This document shows, in pieces, positions 49,681-61,499 of a DNA stretch of 64,000 nucleotides (position 1 is its first letter; every line of letters begins with the position of its first letter). Source of the DNA: Parasponia andersonii. Taxonomy: Eukaryota > Streptophyta > Magnoliopsida > Rosales > Cannabaceae. The stretch is taken from NCBI GenBank assembly GCA_002914805.1, contig JXTB01000038.1:1040242-1104241 (forward strand), written 5' to 3'. Position numbers and translations under genes: made by a program. The notes under the pieces were generated by a model. The model was not told where the DNA came from, ran no database searches, and saw nothing but the letters and a program-made list of their open reading frames with translations.

Positions 49681-51059
49681 GTTACACGTCATTGAACCAG
49701 TCAGAACACATATTTAAAAATGTGGAGACTTGGAAAACATTCCAATATTAGCTATAAATCAGGAGAAAAACACGTACCAATTTTGATAGAGAAATTTTAC
49801 TTTTCTAGACAATGAGTGTGAAATGAGTACCAGATTGACAAGAGAGAGAATCTTATTTATATAATTTTTCTATTTTTCAATTTTAATTTGTGAGAGTGTT
49901 TATATATTTTGTTTGTTTAATTTTTTAATATTTTTAGTTCAAGTTATCATTTTCTTGGTTCTGGTATAAATTCAGTTATGTATTCTTTATACAGCGATTT
50001 AAGTTAGATTATAATTATATTTGTTTTAATAATTGATCTTTTACAACAGTATTGTCATAATATATTGCTGATCTTAGATAACTAATAAGATTGATTATTT
50101 TGATGTTAATTGGAAGAAATTTTTGTATTAAGTACTTTTAGCTAATATTTGTTTCTAAACGCCATATTTTTTGGTTATGTGTTTGGAATGTGAAACATGT
50201 AATTAAGTAATAGATATGAATCAAAGTTAGTAACAGTTAAATAAATAATTAAGTAAATCTTGAAGCATTGATTTTCTCATATTGGTATTTTTATTCATAT
50301 TTTCATCTATTTTATTTTGTTACGATTAATTTTAATTTTTTTCTATTTTTTATTTAATTAATTATTTACTTATTTTTTTTTCAATTTATATTCTTTTATT
50401 TTCACTTTTTTATTGTTGATTTACTTTTCTGTGTGATCATACCTTAATCTATAATATGCTAACTACATATATTTTGAGCATAGATAAAATTTGACGTTGT
50501 TGTCACTGAAGCCAAATCGACGAAAAAGGTACAAAATTCTTTTACTATTTTTCTTTTAGATTTTTGTTAAAATATTTTTCTTGTAATTTTAGTTTCTTTT
50601 CTTTTTAGATTTTTTTTCTTTTCTTGTTAATTTAGTTTTTATTTTTATTTCTATTGTTTTTCTTTTATTTATTTACTAGATTAATTTAGATTAATTAGGT
50701 TTATTAATTTTCTAGACTTAGGTTTTAATTAGTTATTTTTCTCTCATAATTATTTGAGAAAAACGGGCCCTAAACAAACCTGCTCGCCGAGTTTGAGAAC
50801 AACACAAGGGGTCACTAATCACGATGTCTAATAGCAATGTTGACTCCTCTCTACACTTGATTTATAATAAACAAAAAAATCATTATTTATCTATTGAAGA
50901 AAACTAATCCAAACCAAAAGTTTATTGAAAGATATAATCCTTAAAATCGTAATAAAAATCTAGAAACTTCATTGCAAAATTCTCTTCGAATTCCTTCACA
51001 TTGGAATTCACATTTATGGTATTTTATAAAACGCTCCATAGTTGTAACTTGCATTAGCT
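49681..51059. other. AT- and T-rich region, possibly old LTR-element leader
   Basis: TTTGACGTTGTTGTCACTGA at about 50490 resembles a decayed TTTGGCGCCGTTGCCGGGGA primer-binding site of some plant gypsy elements, followed by a T-rich leader. No coding sequence remains. Confidence 0.3.
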
Positions 51060-51879
51060 TACTGGGTTTCACTTTTCCTAATCTTTCAATATAAACCGGT
51101 TGTTGTATGCTAATAATGTAAAGTTATAGAAAAGGTGCGTGCAAAATATGAGGTGCATGCAAAACATAAAATGCGTACAAAATATGAGGTGCGTACAAAC
51201 TTTCAACACGAAGAATTCTACTTGTTATCAATCGCAACCTAAAAAGTGTCTGCGAAAATAATTGCCTCAAATGAGTGAAAGCTAGCTTGTTCATGGAAAA
51301 CTAGATAACTTACACAAAACTAGCTAGTATGTTACTACATTGGAAAGCCAAATAACTTACACAAAATTAGCTAGCATGTTATCACTTGCGTAGCAATAGA
51401 TTTGATATATTGACACTTTAAGAAGCGTATACAATTACGATAGATTCTTTTAGAAGACTAATAACTCGACAAATATTTAGAGAATTATCATTTAAATTAT
51501 GATAATTTATTCAAATATAGATAATTCCTTTATATTTAGATAAATATTGAATAATTTGTAATTATCTTATTATGTTGAGATAACTATACTACCTAAAATA
51601 ATATATGCAATTGTAAATAACTATGATTCTCTATCTATAAATAAGAAACCTTAGTCATATTGTGAAAATAATTCACAAACGCACTCATTTGCTGAACTGA
51701 AACTGTAGCATTATATACACTCTCTTTATGATAAATTACAGTGAATGTACGTCACTTTTTTAGGATTGAATACTATAAAATTGTCGTCTCTTTATTTTTC
51801 TAAAAAAACTGTATGCAATTTGTTGGATTCACTCTCAGAATCTGATTATTCATTCTGCTGACAAAACTTTCGTCAACAC
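51060..51879 (+). mobile_element. Probable LTR (end clear, start uncertain)
   Basis: Ends at ...CTGACAAAACTTTCGTCAACA (51879), a short imperfect palindrome as in the LTR at 779, followed by CCGGTATTCTCTC, a possible decayed copia TGGTATCAGAG primer site. A TATA-like TCTATAAATAAG lies near 51633. The 3' part and the following leader match 25335-25700 in inverted orientation. The outer start is a guess. Confidence 0.5.
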
Positions 51880-52489
51880 CGGTATTCTCTCTTTATTCTT
51901 CTTTTTGAAGTCAAAAGGATATATTTGGGTTGGAACAAAAAAAATTATTAAAATTTCCATTATAAATTCTTAAAATCGTGACCTACATAAGGCAAAATGA
52001 TGAAGAATCAGACCTGATACTTAAATTATAAGTTGCAATCGAATAAGCTCAAGAGTCAACAAGATGGAGAGCTCAATAGAGTTGGAAGGATTGTGAGAGC
52101 TCACGAGTCACGAGAAATAGAAGGAGATGGAGAGTTCAAAGGCCTGTGAGAGAGAGATGGAGAGGTTAAAAGAGAAAGAGAGAGTGAGATCGAGAGCTCG
52201 AGAGACAGAGCATGGCAGTTGAGTGCAGAGAGGAAGAGATGGATCATTCAATATAAAACTCTACCAATTTCTAAATGACATAGTTTTAGTTTATTAGCTT
52301 TTTGGAATTTTTATTTTTTTTAATTCCAATTCACTAGCCGACGTGGTACAAATGTCCACCACATCAGCCACATGTATGACACTTGGCATACACATCATCT
52401 CCAAAAATGCCATTTGGTATGACTTGCTTATGTGCCACTCTAAAACTTAAAAAATATCATTATATTAACAAGCCATGTGTAAAAAATTT
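51880..52489 (+). other. Retroelement leader-like sequence and purine-rich tract
   Basis: 51880-52075 matches the inverted partner at 25335-25540. After it, 52076-52240 is a purine-rich GAGA tract with no coding content. No gag follows. Confidence 0.4.
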
Positions 52490-52815
52490 TGAATAAAAGT
52501 AGTATTTCATATACCACATCACAAATAACTGTGTGGGAAAAATTATCGCCAAAAATTTTTCATTTCCCTCTGATTTATGTGTATGTAAAAGTTTTACCTA
52601 CGCATATTATGTGTAAGCAAAATACTTGTTATAACTTTTAGTAAAAAACTTTACTTACACATTTTTAGACAATATATGTGTAGCAAAAACTAATTGTACT
52701 TCTACACACGTATAAATGTGTAAGTAAAAGCAACAACATATGTGTAGCAAAAACTAAATGTACTTACACATGCATATATGTAAGTAATAAATGTGTAAGT
52801 AAAAACAACATTTTC
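52490..52815. mobile_element. CACTA-like transposon terminus inside the CNL pseudogene
   Basis: The right end reads ...AACATTTTCTTGTGGCG, close to the usual inverted CACTA end TTTTCTTGTAGTG. The sub-terminal region repeats TGTGTAAGTAAAA and its inverse ACTTACACAT many times, as CACTA elements do. It abuts the LRR coding sequence of the CNL pseudogene at about 52816. The other end was not identified. Confidence 0.5.
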
Positions 52816-54800
52816 TTGTGGCGACCATTTCAAAATTAGCTCACGCAGATACTTCTTATCCTTCGAATTGGCCTCCAAAACATCCCCGACATTAACAACA
52901 TTTTCAAGCCTTGAAATACAAAGCCTTCCATGCAGATATTGAAGCTGTCTTAACTCTTCGATTCTAGACCCAGTATTTTGTCCCAAAACAAAGTCCGTCA
53001 GTGCTTGTAAATCTTTCATGCGAGGCATCTCTTTTAGAGGTGTGTTCGCAACGTCCAAATGGCGCAAGTTTATTAGGCTTCCCATGTTGGATGGTAATTG
53101 ATTAAGATTTCTACAACATGACAATAGTAGTGTCTGCAAATTGTATAAAGTACAAGCTGAATCAGGTATCTCTCTAATTTCAGTTTCAGATAAGTCCAAA
53201 TACCTTAGATGCTTCAAATTACCAATCAACTCTGGAAATTTTGTGATAGGATACAGAAATAGAGAGAGCACCCTTAAGAAGTGAACTGTGGACACTAGAT
53301 TATGCAGTACCAAGTTCACTTTTGGGAGTCCTTCATGGACATTTCGCCATCCTAAATGTAAGAATGTGCGCAAGCACTTAGCTTCAGATTAAGATTCAGA
53401 CCTCTTGCAGTCGTAGATTGTTCCATTTGTGTACGACAAATACCAAGTTTTACTATTGAGATAAGTTGAGTCTGAATCTTCCAATCTCAAAGTAAATTTT
53501 CCTGATACAAATGCAGCTAAATCGTTTACCAGGTCATGCATGGTGAAAAGCAATTAGCAAGAACTTGATTGTTGAAACAATGACCTTGATACAAGAGCCT
53601 CAAAATACTCATCTCCAACTTCTTCTATCCTTTTCTTGTTTTGCGGTTGCAAAATATCTTCTACCATCCACAAGGAGATTAATTCCTTTTATTTTTTTTT
53701 CTTTTTTTGTAAATTCATAATCCTTGGGAAATATCGAGCAATAAGCAAAACATCGTTTCAGATGTGAAGGTAGATAACGGTAACTCAATCCTAAAGTTGG
53801 AATAATGTCACTCTCCTCATCAGAGAGCTCCCATATATCGCTCTTTAGTACTTTTTCCCATTTCTTTGAATTCAGCCCGAAACGCAGGAGACCACCACGC
53901 GACTTTGCTGCCAAAGGAAGCCCTGCGCACTTTCGAACAATTTTTCTCCCAATTGCTTCTAAACCCAGATCTGCACCCAAGTCTTCCATGTTTTGCAAAT
54001 AACCTCCAGCAATCTTCATCAGTCATTGCTCCTAGATGATAAGGTGGAACATTATCCTTCATTGATGCAACTCTTTCATTCCGAGTCGTCACAATGATTT
54101 TACTTCCATGTGCTCCTGATTCAAACGGACACTTCAAACCATCCCAATTGTTGTTCCAAACATCGTCGTGAACAAAAAGAAACCTCTCCTCTTTCGAAGC
54201 CTTTTTCAGTTCAACTTGAAGCTTATTTAGGCCGTTGATGTTACATGTTTGAGAGGTGACCGCCTCAAAGATTGTTTTTGTTATAGCAAAAACATCAAAG
54301 TCATCAGACACAAAAACACATACTTTAAAGTCAAAATGTTCCTTCACTCTATCATCATTGTAAACAACCTGAGCAAGAGTTGTCTTTCCAATCCCACCCA
54401 TACCCACTATAGGGATCACAGATATTAACATAATTAATAATAGCTTCTCTTTCTGCATCCCTACCATAAGCACCAGAATCCCCTATCAAAGAAGCTGCAG
54501 GTAATTTTCGTAGAGGTCGATTTTGGACACCTTCTTCCAAACTCATAAAAGCTGTTTGTGCCAAGACATATTCTAATCTAGCAAAGACCTCTACCAACTT
54601 GGACTCTATTGTTTTTTCAAACGCAACAAATGAAGTTTGAGGTGAGCTCCAATACCTTACTTGTGCATTCCCCTTCTAGCTTGCGTCGCAAGGCTTCGGT
54701 ATTGATCTCACTCATCAAGTCCTCTGCATCAAATACTGCTTCTTTGAGTTTATCAAGCCACTCCTTAACGACTGAATTGTTAAACAAATCAACAATTGCA
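52816..54800 (-). pseudogene. CC-NBS-LRR (CNL) resistance pseudogene
   Basis: Minus-strand remnant of a CNL of the RGA/R13 type. Coiled-coil end (VVKEWLDKLKEAVFDAEDLM, about 54720-54785), NB-ARC with [14 protein letters not shown]-loop, a kinase-2-like [23 protein letters not shown] and [14 protein letters not shown], then MHDLVNDLA and an LRR part (52820-53373) with LRVLSLFLY and LRYLDLSE. Frameshifts occur before the P-loop (about 54420), after LFAKH (about 53990) and in an A-rich run (about 53700). Stops lie at about 53555 and 53390. The LRR is cut by a CACTA-like end, and the N-terminal start is lost beside a copia LTR. It cannot encode a full receptor. Confidence 0.9.
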
Positions 54801-54821
54801 GCTCACCAACCAACCGCAATA

Positions 54822-55338
54822 TGAACAATGATAAAAGGCAGTCACAATAGGAATAGTAAAAAGGACAGCCGCAATAGTAATAGTAAAAAAGACAGCCGCA
54901 ATAGTATTAGTGAAAAAAGCAGCCGTAATAGTAATAGTAAAAAATGATGTTCACACCACCTTTCAAGTTCTATAAATACGGAGGGCTTCATCACTTGTTT
55001 TGTATCCTATTCTAAATCTTCTTCCTTTCTAAGAGAGAATTCAAGCCTAGAACTTCTTCTTAGTGTCTCATTTGTTTTCTCCTAAATTGTTTAGAGAGAG
55101 TGTTTTCTCTTATTTCAAGAGAGAGAGAGGTTCATTTATTCTCTCCTTGTATTTAGATAGAAGTGAGTTGTAATCTCCTTTTCATAGTGAAATTCTTCAC
55201 AGCCTTATCTGTAAACATAGCCTAAATTGGGTGAACCACGCTAATTCTTTTGTGTGCCTTATTTTTTCTCACTTTATCCAATTTTCTCAACTCGTATTTT
55301 AGCTTGTGTTATCGCTTCTGCAAAGCCGATCTCCTAAC
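54822..55338 (+). repeat. 5' LTR of a Tnt1-like copia element
   Basis: Ends CTCCTAACA at 55338, followed by the primer site. A TATA box TCTATAAATACGG lies near 54970. Upstream (about 54849-54945) are four imperfect units of a GACAGCCGCAATAGTAATAG type, U3 tandem repeats. The start is approximate. Confidence 0.75.
54849..54945. repeat. Short tandem repeats in copia LTR U3
   Basis: Four imperfect units of about 28 bases, with AATAGTAATAGTAAAAA and GACAGCCGCA blocks, upstream of the LTR TATA box. Confidence 0.75.
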
Positions 55339-55339
55339 A

Positions 55340-55353
55340 GTGGTATCAGAGCC
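55340..55353 (+). other. Primer-binding site of the plus-strand copia element
   Basis: TGGTATCAGAGCC, the standard plant copia site complementary to initiator tRNA-Met, one base after the LTR. Confidence 0.85.
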
Positions 55354-55494
55354 ATTAGTTGGAGTATTGTTCACATATATGACTATTCATATATACAATA
55401 CTGTTCACGTATATGATACTATTCACGTATACGATACTATTCACATAGTGAAATGGTGATAACTGAACAAATTATGGTGAACAAAAATAGCGAC

Positions 55495-57175
55495 AAAATT
55501 CGATATTGAGAAGTTTAATGGGATCAATTTCTCTTTGTGAAAAATGAAGATAAAGGCAATATTGAGAAAAGATAATTGCCTAGAAGCAATTGGAGAAAGG
55601 TCTGCTAAGATTACTGATGATAAAAGGTGGGACGAGATGGATAACAATGCTCTCGCTAACTTACATTTGGCACTAGCAGATGGAGTCCTGTCGAGTATTG
55701 AGGAGAAGAAGTCAGCCAAGGAGATATGGGATACACTGACAAAATTGTATCAGGCCAAGTCGCTTCATAACAAAATTTTCTTGAAGAGAAGGCTTTATAC
55801 CCTTCGGATGGCGGAATTAACAACAGTGACTGACCACATCAACACCCTCAATATTTTATTCTCATAGCTCACAACAATAGAACATAAAATAGAGGATAAT
55901 GAACGTGCAGAAATTTTACTTCAGAGTCTACCTGATTCATATGATCAAGTCATCATAAATATGACCAGCAATGTTACAACTCTAATTTTCAACAATCTTA
56001 CAGCTGTTGTTCTCGAAGAAGAAAATTGGCGTAAGAACAAGGAAGAAAGATTAGCAAGTTCACAACAAGTAGAAGCTTTGACAATGAGAGGGAGATCAAT
56101 GAAACGCGGCCTAAGTGAGAGTCAGAGTCATGGTAGATCAAAGTCAAGAAGTAAGAATAATGTCAAGTGTTATCACTGTAGCAAGAAAGAGCACGTCAAA
56201 AAGGAGTGTTGGCAATTCAAAAAGAATGGAGATTCTAGAGGGAAGGACTCCAAGTCATCAAATGCTCAGGGGAATATTGCAAATACTTCAGATGATGGAG
56301 AAATCCCATATAGTGAAGCAGAAATAATTTCTAAGGACATACGGTAACTCACTGATGTTTGGTTAGTGGATTCGGGAGCAACATAGCATATGACTTCTCA
56401 CAAATAATGGTTTTACACATATGAACCTGTCTCTGGATGATCTGTATTTATAGGTAACGATCATGCCTTAGAGATCGCTGGGATTAGTACTATCAAGATA
56501 AAGATGTACGATGGTACTATTCGTATTATTCAAGAGGTGCGACATGTGAATGACCTGAAAAAAAATCTATTATCTTTGGGACAATTAGATAACCTTGGTA
56601 GCAAAACTCGTGTCGAGAATGGGATCATGAAGATCATGAAGGGCGCACTTGTAGTAATAAAGGCAGAAAAAATCACAATGAATCTATACGTGCTTAAAGG
56701 AGATACACTAATAGAAGCGGAGGCATCAGCTGCTTTAACAAATTCTGGAGAAGAATCAACGATGATATGGCATTATAAGCTTGGCCATATGTCAGAAAGA
56801 GGCTTGAAGATTCTCTCTGAACGGAGGTTACTTCCTAGTCTCACAAAGGTATCTTTACCCTTTTGTGAGCATTGTATCACAAGCAAGCAGCATAGATTAA
56901 AGTTTAGTACATCCAATTCTAAAAGTAAAAAAGTTATAGACTTGGTTCACTGTGATGTTTGGCAAGCACCGGTAATGTCCCTAGGAAAAGCTAGATACTT
57001 TGTATCTTTTATTGATGATCACTCCATGAGATGTTGGGTGTATCATATCAAGAAGAAGGCAAATGTGTTTTCAGTCTTCAAAATATTCAAAGCACGGATA
57101 GAGCTTGAATCTAGAGAAAAGATCAAGTGTTTAAGGACGGATAATGGAGGAGAATATAATGTCTCCCACATATGA
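55495..57175 (+). pseudogene. Copia gag-protease-integrase remnant, truncated
   Basis: Plus-strand, Tnt1-like. gag starts near 55500 and includes EIWDTLTKLYQAKSL; one stop interrupts it at about 55865. The zinc knuckle CYHCSKKEHVKKEC is at about 56167-56208. The protease motif VDSGAT is followed by a stop (about 56385). The integrase has WHYKLGHMSERGLKIL, CEHCITSKQ and HCDVWQAP; it reaches LRTDNGGEY and then stops at 57175. The last catalytic Glu, reverse transcriptase, RNase H and 3' LTR are missing. The frame is otherwise well preserved, so it is younger than the copia element at 14548-19610. Confidence 0.88.
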
Positions 57176-59065
57176 ACTCATCATACGAATAATTCTTTAT
57201 TACTCATTTCATGTTTTGCAATCTTTTAGATGTTTGCATAAGATAAACATACACATCACATGTATATCAATGGGACATAAATGAAATAAAAATTCATAAC
57301 ATGGAATTTATTAATAACAAATAGATTCTAAATAATCCAATAAATATTATTTATAATATCTAAATAATAAACTGCTTTATAGGACTTAAAATATTTGATC
57401 AAATGACTTAAAAAATACTCTTACTTATACTTTCATTTTTTATGCCCTTAGAATGGAACTTTCCCTTGCCTTTTATTCATTCCAAATAGGTAGGCAACAA
57501 AAATACCAAAAATGCACCATAAGGCTTTTGCACATGACCAGAACATGCTAAATTATGTCAAAAACTTAACACCCATCGATGGATCGGTCTTAATTGCATT
57601 TGTGAACTCAAAGACTTAATTGCAAAAATAATTAATTTAGGGACCATAATGCCAATCATGAAAAACTTAGGGGACAAATATGCCAAAAATCATCTAAATT
57701 AAGATTCTTTTTAGATAAATAAAATAATTTAAATAAATGACATGTAGCAGGTAAATATGAGGTTACCTATCAATAGTAGTATTTAATTAACTAATTTCGA
57801 TACTTATAAATAACATTTAATTTTTTTACTAGTTATCAAACTAATCAGAATCATCGGTTATAGATTTAACGGTTAAAATCATTGTAACTATCTATAAATA
57901 AATATTATTGTAATCATTTAAACTAGAGTTATATATATATATATATATATTCAGAATTGTAACTATCTATAAATAAATATTATTGTAATCATTTAAACTA
58001 GAGTCGTGTATATAGATATATATATATATATCAGAATATGTGAGAATGTGATTACCAAAACAAATATATAAAGACGTATAACAACTAAATTTACAGGGAA
58101 CTAACCATGTTCAAGACTATTTTGCAACCAAATTTGGTGAAAAACAAGCACATGATACAAAAGAATCTATCATTTAACGAAAGATATGCAAGTAAAAGGG
58201 GACGTTATATTAAGATTAGCTCACTTAACGATATAAGGGTGCATTCGACCATATACTTAAGACATAGCAGCAGCAAAAAGACTAACAGAAAGTATGAGAA
58301 AGACATGCACTTAAACAGGGGACTTTGAGTTCAGGTACATTAGTGACATATAAAATGGTGATGGCTTGAAATGGAATTGAACTTTTGAAAAGGAAGGAAA
58401 CCTTTCCATAGATTTTTCAAACCTTAAACAAAAGCATTAGAAAAACCAAACAGATAAAACCAAGTAGACCAGACCAAAGACCCACCAAGTACCGAAGAAA
58501 AACAAAATAAATAAATCGAAAACAAGGAAAACCCACTTGATTATTTGCCAAGATATAATTAAACCACTTATATATACACACACAAATATAGGACAAACAG
58601 TGAGAGCTTTTGCTTATATGTCAATTGGGTCATTTTCGTAACTGAAAATGTGAGGCTCCATAGCATAAGAAAAAGGAGACACTTTCACAAACAGGTGGTA
58701 AGCATGCCAAAGAAAAACAATCTTCATCGATTGATAAAAATAAAATAAAATAGAAAAAGAGTATTGGGATTATAATGAGAAAGGCAATAAAAAGGTCTAT
58801 AAGACATAAGCTGAGACTGCGCAAACGTGGTAAAAGTTGTCAGCTGTAATTATCATCAAAAACTTTAGACGATAAGGTCGTCCTAGCTACTTTGAAAAAT
58901 TACAGTTATTTCTATCTTAAAAACCTAATACCTGAATTTAAATTCCAAATTCAGAGAGAGATATAGAAATAAGAATTAAATAATATATAGATAGAAGTGA
59001 AAAGTAGCCCAATTACCTTATTGTATTGTTTGTTGAATTTTAATAAAAAGTAGTATTTTTGTTTT

Positions 59066-59068
<3 letters not shown>
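57176..59068. other. AT-rich region without a recognised gene
   Basis: Contains the tandem repeat at 57881-58035 and scattered short frames, including a 73-codon one at 58107-58328 with no domain. Confidence 0.55.
57881..58035. repeat. 75-bp tandem duplication with TA spacer
   Basis: ATTGTAACTATCTATAAATA starts at 57881 and 57956, and each unit ends in a TA run. Confidence 0.85.

Positions 59069-59112
<44 letters not shown>
59069..59112. repeat. (AT)n microsatellite
   Basis: Uninterrupted AT alternation of about 20 units. Confidence 0.95.
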
Positions 59113-59229
59113 ATTACTGATATTGATTCCTCTGTTACTTTCTTAAGCCCGAACAAAATCTGTAATATCCAACTTTTTTATTATTATTATAATATATTTT
59201 TATTTTATTAATGGTGCGACTCATTTTTT

Positions 59230-61271
59230 TTTTTAAAAAAAAGCAATCCCTCTCTTCCTCTTTCCTCCCCGAGCGCTCTCTCGTCTCTCTCTCATAGGTG
59301 GAATGCCGAGAACTGGCTCCACCTCGGTGGCTGCACCTCACGCTGTTCAGGCTGCACCATCGGCCTCCGTTGAGCAGTCATCCTCCCGCCAACCGCCAGC
59401 TAAAGTTTCAGCTCCTCTCGCCGCTTGTAGTGACGGAAAAACACCAAAGACAATCACATGAAGTCGTAAAACTGGTGGTATTTGAACTTCACGGTCTCAT
59501 TTTGCCTGATTTGAAAGTTGTTATTTTGAGTTATTTGATTTTAGATTTGATTTTTTGATAGAAAATGTTAGATTGTGTTTTTGATGTTATTTTTAGAATA
59601 TATTCTCAAAATAGTAAAAATTGATATATATTAACTATATTTGGTGATCGATACAAAAAAAAATGATATCGAATTATTTAAATTTTGCCTCATTTTGTAT
59701 GTCATAGATCCAATTTTGACCCCGAGTTGAATTAGATAAATTATATATTTAACTTAACTATTTCGGGCACTAAAAATTTAATAGAGAGGTTCGCTTATTG
59801 AGTTAAAGTTCCGTTGAGAAGTTGATTTCTCTTAAGTGAGTGATCAATAGTTTGGAATTGGTTTCTGACTTTTCGAACAATCGTCCAATGACACCTTGAG
59901 GTTCCAATAATGTTGTATCGCTATTCTAACGAGGTAAGAATTCGGTTACTTCTGTTTTATATCATTTTGAATAAAACTTACTTTATATTACATACGATGA
60001 CAAACATGATTTTTGAACTATTTTGGATATATATGATTGAATTGAATTGTATGATATATATTAGATTATTTTAGGTTTTTTATGAGTACAAGTTATTTTT
60101 GGATATATTAAAACAGAGTCGTTATGCCACCCATTTTTCTATAAATTATAATTAATCATTTTATTAAAGACTAGAGTATTATTTGGCACAAATCTACTCA
60201 CTCTCATGCGTTCATCACCTCTCATTAATGGAAATTAGGATATTGGTACTACATATATCATACAACCTATCTAACACTTAGCTCATACCTAGAGGAGATA
60301 CCTATGTATCATATACTAAAGTTGAAGGGACAACCGTATTATCTACGCCTGCCATATAGAAAGGTAATTAGAAGAAAAATTCAGTGGTGGTTCACAAACT
60401 CTGCACTGTCAATGAAGCCGTAGCGTCACACTGTAAAAATTTCATGATGCTAATCTGGTACTCATATCTGATATTATGACACGTGTACTCTGAATTGATA
60501 TATAAAAATAATCATGCAGTAATTTAAGTTCAAGTAATATAGACTATCAACTTTGAAAATGGTTTTATGTATGTATATATATAGTTTTATAAATATGTTT
60601 TGGATTAAAATGGATATGGAAGAACTCTCCATCACTAAAAAAAAAAAGTTTTTAAATAAAGTAATAATTTTTATATTGAGCTTTTGAACTTACTCCCTTA
60701 CTTTCATCCTATTCAAGTGATTGTTCATTTGAGTTAGTTGTCTCGATGGCTAGATAAATCGTTTGACTTACACTTACGGTCCTATTCCTTTTTGGTTGGT
60801 CCCTATACTTTATCTTATTCTTCTTCATGTCTAACTATTTAGTCAAATTTATTATTTGTGCTAAATAAATATATGATGATATCTTTATTACTATTTGATA
60901 ATTTAGTGTATAAATTGGACACAATAGTTTCTAAGGAACATATTTTTAAAATTTTAAGTACTTAAAATTAAAACTAACTTTATAAATTAAATTTTAGATA
61001 TTCAGATTCAAAATTTATAAAATTCATTTAATCAACACTAAAATTTTATTAAACCAAATTTTTATATAACTTAATTATATTTTCTTAAATTTTAATCGAC
61101 GTCGCGGTGTTTCTTCTTTGATAAATTAAATTAAAAATAGACTTCTTTTTAATATAAAATTTCTAATGATTTGTTGACTAGATTGAAAATTTTAAGTAAT
61201 TAGCTTCCTCTAAATTTTACGAATTTTCTTTTCTTTTTTTTTTTTATATTCAAATTTATTAAAAGTCGGAT
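59230..61271. other. GC-richer stretch then AT-rich DNA, no recognised gene
   Basis: 59240-59480 is GC-richer with CT-rich runs and an 86-codon plus-strand frame (59298-59558) lacking any recognised domain. Possibly a retroelement leader or a gene remnant. The rest to 61271 is AT-rich, with nothing I can assign. Confidence 0.4.
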
Positions 61272-61499
61272 TTAAATTTCAGATTGTGACAAAATCTTCT
61301 CTCCTTTGTCCTCGTCTATGTAGGTTTTGATACTTTTTCGATATAATGCCTCGTCAAGATGACTAGTAAAACTATCACGAGGATCATCACCTCTAAAACT
61401 AAAAAACACATCATGCTTCTTCGAAATAGGAATGGAATTAGAAGAAGAAGAAGAAGAAGAAGACGAGAAAGAAGAAGAAGGAGCAGTAGCAGTATTCAT
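61272..61499 (-). pseudogene. TNL relic: truncated TIR domain
   Basis: The minus strand from 61499 encodes a Ser-rich leader (SSSSSSSSSNS, from an AGA/GAA repeat), then HDVFFSFRGDDPRDSF, FTSHLDEALYRKS and IKTYIDEDKGEKIL, the first half of a TIR domain, and then stops. The homologous part of the intact TNL reads YDVFLSFRGEDTRDGF and IKTYIDEDDLKRGEEI, so about three residues are deleted here before KGEKI. Nothing homologous follows downstream. The leader at 61500-61570 also resembles that of the intact gene. It is a leftover of a gene duplication, not a functional TIR-only gene on present evidence. Confidence 0.85.

Noticed and set aside
61272-61499. TIR-only gene
   Set aside because: The frame ends before the second half of the TIR domain, so it is better read as a truncated relic.
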